Positions 39,551 through 41,524 of a DNA stretch of 41,524 nt are shown here, piece after piece. Under the pieces are notes generated by a model. That model made no database searches. It worked only from the letters and a program-made list of their open reading frames with translations, and was not told the origin of the DNA. Made by a program: the position numbers and the translations under genes. The stretch covers positions 34,060 to 75,583 of the forward strand of contig JAUJPF010000022.1 of NCBI GenBank assembly GCA_030447275.1. Direction: 5' to 3'. Source of the stretch: Solirubrobacteraceae bacterium (GTDB taxonomy: Bacteria; Actinomycetota; Thermoleophilia; Solirubrobacterales; Solirubrobacteraceae). Numbering within the stretch: the stretch's first letter is position 1; the number at the start of each line of letters is the position of its first letter.

Positions 39551-39910
39551 GTGCCCGTGCGCGTCTTCCACGGCGACGACTCCGATTCGTACCGTCACCT
39601 GATCCGCGAGGTCCTCGCCATGGGCGAGATCGAGATCGTGGGCGGCGCGGCGACGCCCGAGGGCGTCATCGAGGGCATCGCCGCCGAAAAGCCCGACGTC
39701 ATCCTGCTCGACCAGTTCGGCGGCGCGGCGCTCATCGAGGCGATCCGCGAGGCGTGCCCCGCCGCGAAGGTCGTCGTGCTCTCCGGCTACAACCCGGAGG
39801 ACGGCGATGAGGACCTCGCCGCCCAGGCCGACGAGTACGTCATCAAGAGCGACGCGCTCACGGAGCTTCAGGGCGTGATCCTCCGCCTGGCCGGGCAGCA
39901 GCCCCGCTAG
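39551..39910 (+). CDS. Stand-alone response-regulator receiver protein
   Basis: This 119-residue CheY-like receiver has no output domain. MPVRVFHGDDSDSYRHLIRE holds the acidic pair (GDD), KPDVILLDQFGGAALIEAIR the phospho-acceptor Asp (LLDQ), AKVVVLSGYN the conserved Ser, and ADEYVIKSDALTEL the conserved Lys. All switch residues are present, so it should be phosphorylated by a histidine kinase; none is in the window. It may act by protein contacts. The start is GTG 39551, probably leaderless, and the ligase gene begins immediately after its stop, so the two may share a transcript. Confidence 0.85.
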   Translation: MPVRVFHGDDSDSYRHLIREVLAMGEIEIVGGAATPEGVIEGIAAEKPDVILLDQFGGAALIEAIREACPAAKVVVLSGYNPEDGDEDLAAQADEYVIKSDALTELQGVILRLAGQQPR

Positions 39911-41524
39911 GTGGCCGACAAGCTCGAGACCTACCGGCGCAAGCGCCGCGCCGACGCGACCCCCGAGCCGATGGGCGGCGCCGCCCCGGCGGCCGAAGGC
40001 GGGCGGTTCGTCATCCAGGAGCACCACGCCACCCGCCTGCACTGGGACCTGCGGCTCGAGCGCGCGGGCGTCCTCGTCTCCTTCGCGATCCCGAACGCGC
40101 TGCCGCACAGCCCCGGCGAGAACCGCCTCGCCGTCAACACCGAGGACCACCCGCTCGAGTACCTGACGTTCCACGGCGAGATCCCGAAGGGCGAGTACGG
40201 CGGCGGGAAGATGACGATCTGGGACCACGGGACCTACGAGTGCCTGAAGTGGGAGCCCAAGAAGATCGAGGTCGCGCTGCGCGGGGAGGAGGGGCTGGCC
40301 GAGGGCCGCTACGCCCTGTTCCAGACGAAGGGCCGCGACTGGATGATCCACCGGATGGACCCGCCGGCGGACCCCGACCGGCAGCCGATCCCCGAGCGCA
40401 TCGCGCCGATGCTGGCCACCCTTGCCACGGAGATCCCGAAGGGGGACGGCTGGGCGTTCGAGATCAAGTGGGACGGCGTGCGCGCGATCGCCTACTCCGA
40501 GCCGGGGCGGCTGCGGTTCGAGTCGCGCAACCTGCGCGAGATCACCGCCGCGTATCCCGAGCTGTCGAAGCTCAACCGCGCGCTCTCGCACCACAGCGCG
40601 GTGCTCGACGGCGAGATCGTCGCGTTCGACGAGAACGGCCGGCCGTCGTTCGGGCGCCTCCAGCACCGGATGCACGTCTCGTCGGAGAGCGCGGCGCGGC
40701 GGCTCGCGAAGACGAACCCCGTCGTCTACGTGCTCTTCGACCTGCTGTGGCTCGACGGGCACTCGCTCATGGACCTGCCGTACGCCGAGCGGCGCGAGCG
40801 GCTCGCCGCGCTTGAGCTGACCGGCGCGAACTGGCAGACGCCGGAGTTCATGCCCGACGGGGGCGAGGACCTGCTGGCGGCGAGCGCGGCGCAGGGGCTC
40901 GAGGGCGTCGTGGCCAAGCGGCTCGACTGCGCGTACGAGCCCGGGCGGCGCGCGCGCGGCTGGCTGAAGATCAAGAACAAGCAGCGCGGCGAGTTCACGA
41001 TCGTCGGCTGGCTGCCGGGGGAGGGGAAGCGCAAGCAGCGGATCGGCGCGCTGCTCGTGGCCGACGAGGGGCGCTACGCCGGGCGCGTCGGGACCGGGTT
41101 CAGCGACGACGAGCTGGTGCGGCTCGGCAAGCTGCTGGCCGCGTGCGAGCGCGACACCGCGCCGGTGTCGAACCCCAAGGCCGCGCCGAAGGGCGCGGTG
41201 TGGGTGGAGCCGCAGCACGTCGCGCTCGTCGAGTTCGGCGAGTGGACGGACGACCGCATCCTCCGCCACCCCGCGTACAAAGGCCTCGTGGAGAAGGAGC
41301 CTGAGTGGGCGCCGGCGCCGCTCGCGAGCGGCCCGGGCTGGGAGGTCGTTGTTGACGGCCCCCCCCCCCGCCGCATCCACCGGGGCGACCGGGTGGCCGT
41401 GCTCGCCGAGGGGCCCTTGCCCGCCGGCCCCGACCTCCAGTACCTGGGCCCCCCGGCCCACGAGCACCAAATCGAGCGCCCGCGGCGCGCCGACGGCGTC
41501 CTAGACCGGGCCGGCTATGAGTCC
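39911..41524 (+). CDS. ligD: ATP-dependent DNA ligase LigD, phosphoesterase plus ligase modules (partial at window edge)
   Basis: This is the ligase of bacterial non-homologous end joining, working with Ku. It starts at GTG 39911. Residues 30-160 form the 3'-phosphoesterase module (FVIQEHHATRLHWDLRLERA, AVNTEDHPLEYLTFHGEIPK, GEYGGGKMTIWDHGTYE). The nucleotidyltransferase module starts near 175: FEIKWDGVRAIAY (adenylated Lys in KWDG), AVLDGEIVAFDENGRPSF, VVYVLFDLLWLDGHSL, LEGVVAKRLDCAYEPG, GWLKIKNKQRGEFTIVG. The OB-fold part follows (GRVGTGFSDDELVRLG, VWVEPQHVALVEFGEWTDD). Order is PE-LIG, so a polymerase module, if any, would be C-terminal beyond the window. The final 50 codons, after an 11-C run near 41359-41369, look unlike the family, and sequence quality is doubtful. 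No Ku gene is in view. Confidence 0.92.
   Translation, partial: MADKLETYRRKRRADATPEPMGGAAPAAEGGRFVIQEHHATRLHWDLRLERAGVLVSFAIPNALPHSPGENRLAVNTEDHPLEYLTFHGEIPKGEYGGGKMTIWDHGTYECLKWEPKKIEVALRGEEGLAEGRYALFQTKGRDWMIHRMDPPADPDRQPIPERIAPMLATLATEIPKGDGWAFEIKWDGVRAIAYSEPGRLRFESRNLREITAAYPELSKLNRALSHHSAVLDGEIVAFDENGRPSFGRLQHRMHVSSESAARRLAKTNPVVYVLFDLLWLDGHSLMDLPYAERRERLAALELTGANWQTPEFMPDGGEDLLAASAAQGLEGVVAKRLDCAYEPGRRARGWLKIKNKQRGEFTIVGWLPGEGKRKQRIGALLVADEGRYAGRVGTGFSDDELVRLGKLLAACERDTAPVSNPKAAPKGAVWVEPQHVALVEFGEWTDDRILRHPAYKGLVEKEPEWAPAPLASGPGWEVVVDGPPPRRIHRGDRVAVLAEGPLPAGPDLQYLGPPAHEHQIERPRRADGVLDRAGYES

Noticed and set aside
41359..41369. An 11-base C run as a phase-variation tract in ligD
   Set aside because: It lies near the window edge where the protein stops resembling LigD, so a base-calling problem is more likely than a contingency locus.
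1..41524. tRNA, rRNA or CRISPR features
   Set aside because: I looked for cloverleaf-like T-loop motifs, rRNA stretches and regularly spaced short repeats and found none that hold up.

Overview
The window is very GC-rich and coding-dense, with GTG starts, ATGA/GTGA overlaps and many start codons that lie 6-9 bases after a TANNNT box with no Shine-Dalgarno sequence (probable leaderless mRNAs). These traits and the gene content (Rv1264-like cyclase, YebC-RuvCAB block, fused SecDF, Zn-ribbon ThrC-like protein behind an S-box) point to an actinobacterium, most likely class Thermoleophilia (Solirubrobacter-like). That placement is inferred from gene style, not from a marker search. The sequence looks like a draft contig: coding frames break repeatedly in 1-5300, and single breaks occur in ruvC, the relA/spoT homologue (two), a MauE-like gene and a secreted-protein gene. 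Most look like one-base indels, so I treat those genes as probably intact in the organism.

Layout. 1-7400 is a surface-polysaccharide locus. A leftward group holds three methyltransferases, a GT4 remnant and a phosphomannomutase-like gene cut by the window edge. It diverges from a rightward group of methyltransferase, GT2, methyltransferase, GT2 and a truncated GT4. 7500-12330 holds a metallo-beta-lactamase-fold hydrolase, a second phosphomannomutase/phosphoglucomutase, two small genes, and a CDP-glucose pair (cytidylyltransferase and dehydratase-like protein). 12577-17100 holds yebC, a class III cyclase on the opposite strand, ruvC-ruvA-ruvB and a small Zn-ribbon/PAS protein. 17110-21560 holds secDF and small housekeeping genes.

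21678-26291 is a leftward operon with a near-consensus promoter. It encodes MauE-, MauA-, MauD- and MauF-like proteins plus a secreted protein: the light-chain and maturation half of a methylamine dehydrogenase locus, with no heavy chain or MauG in view. This is the best candidate for an undescribed system here.

26767-31790 holds recJ and the bifunctional (p)ppGpp synthetase/hydrolase. 31800-37760 holds a structured leader with a small basic protein, a truncated PAP2 phosphatase, a secreted lectin/M23-like protein, a lipid kinase, a ZIP-like transporter, a methyltransferase and CorA. 37800-39513 is a SAM-I riboswitch followed by a threonine-synthase-like PLP enzyme and a ThiS/MoaD-type sulfur carrier. 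This fits O-phosphohomoserine-dependent homocysteine synthesis (MetM/MetO type) better than ordinary threonine synthesis, and a complete SAM-off translational switch can be drawn. The window ends in a stand-alone receiver protein and a LigD-type DNA ligase that runs off the edge.
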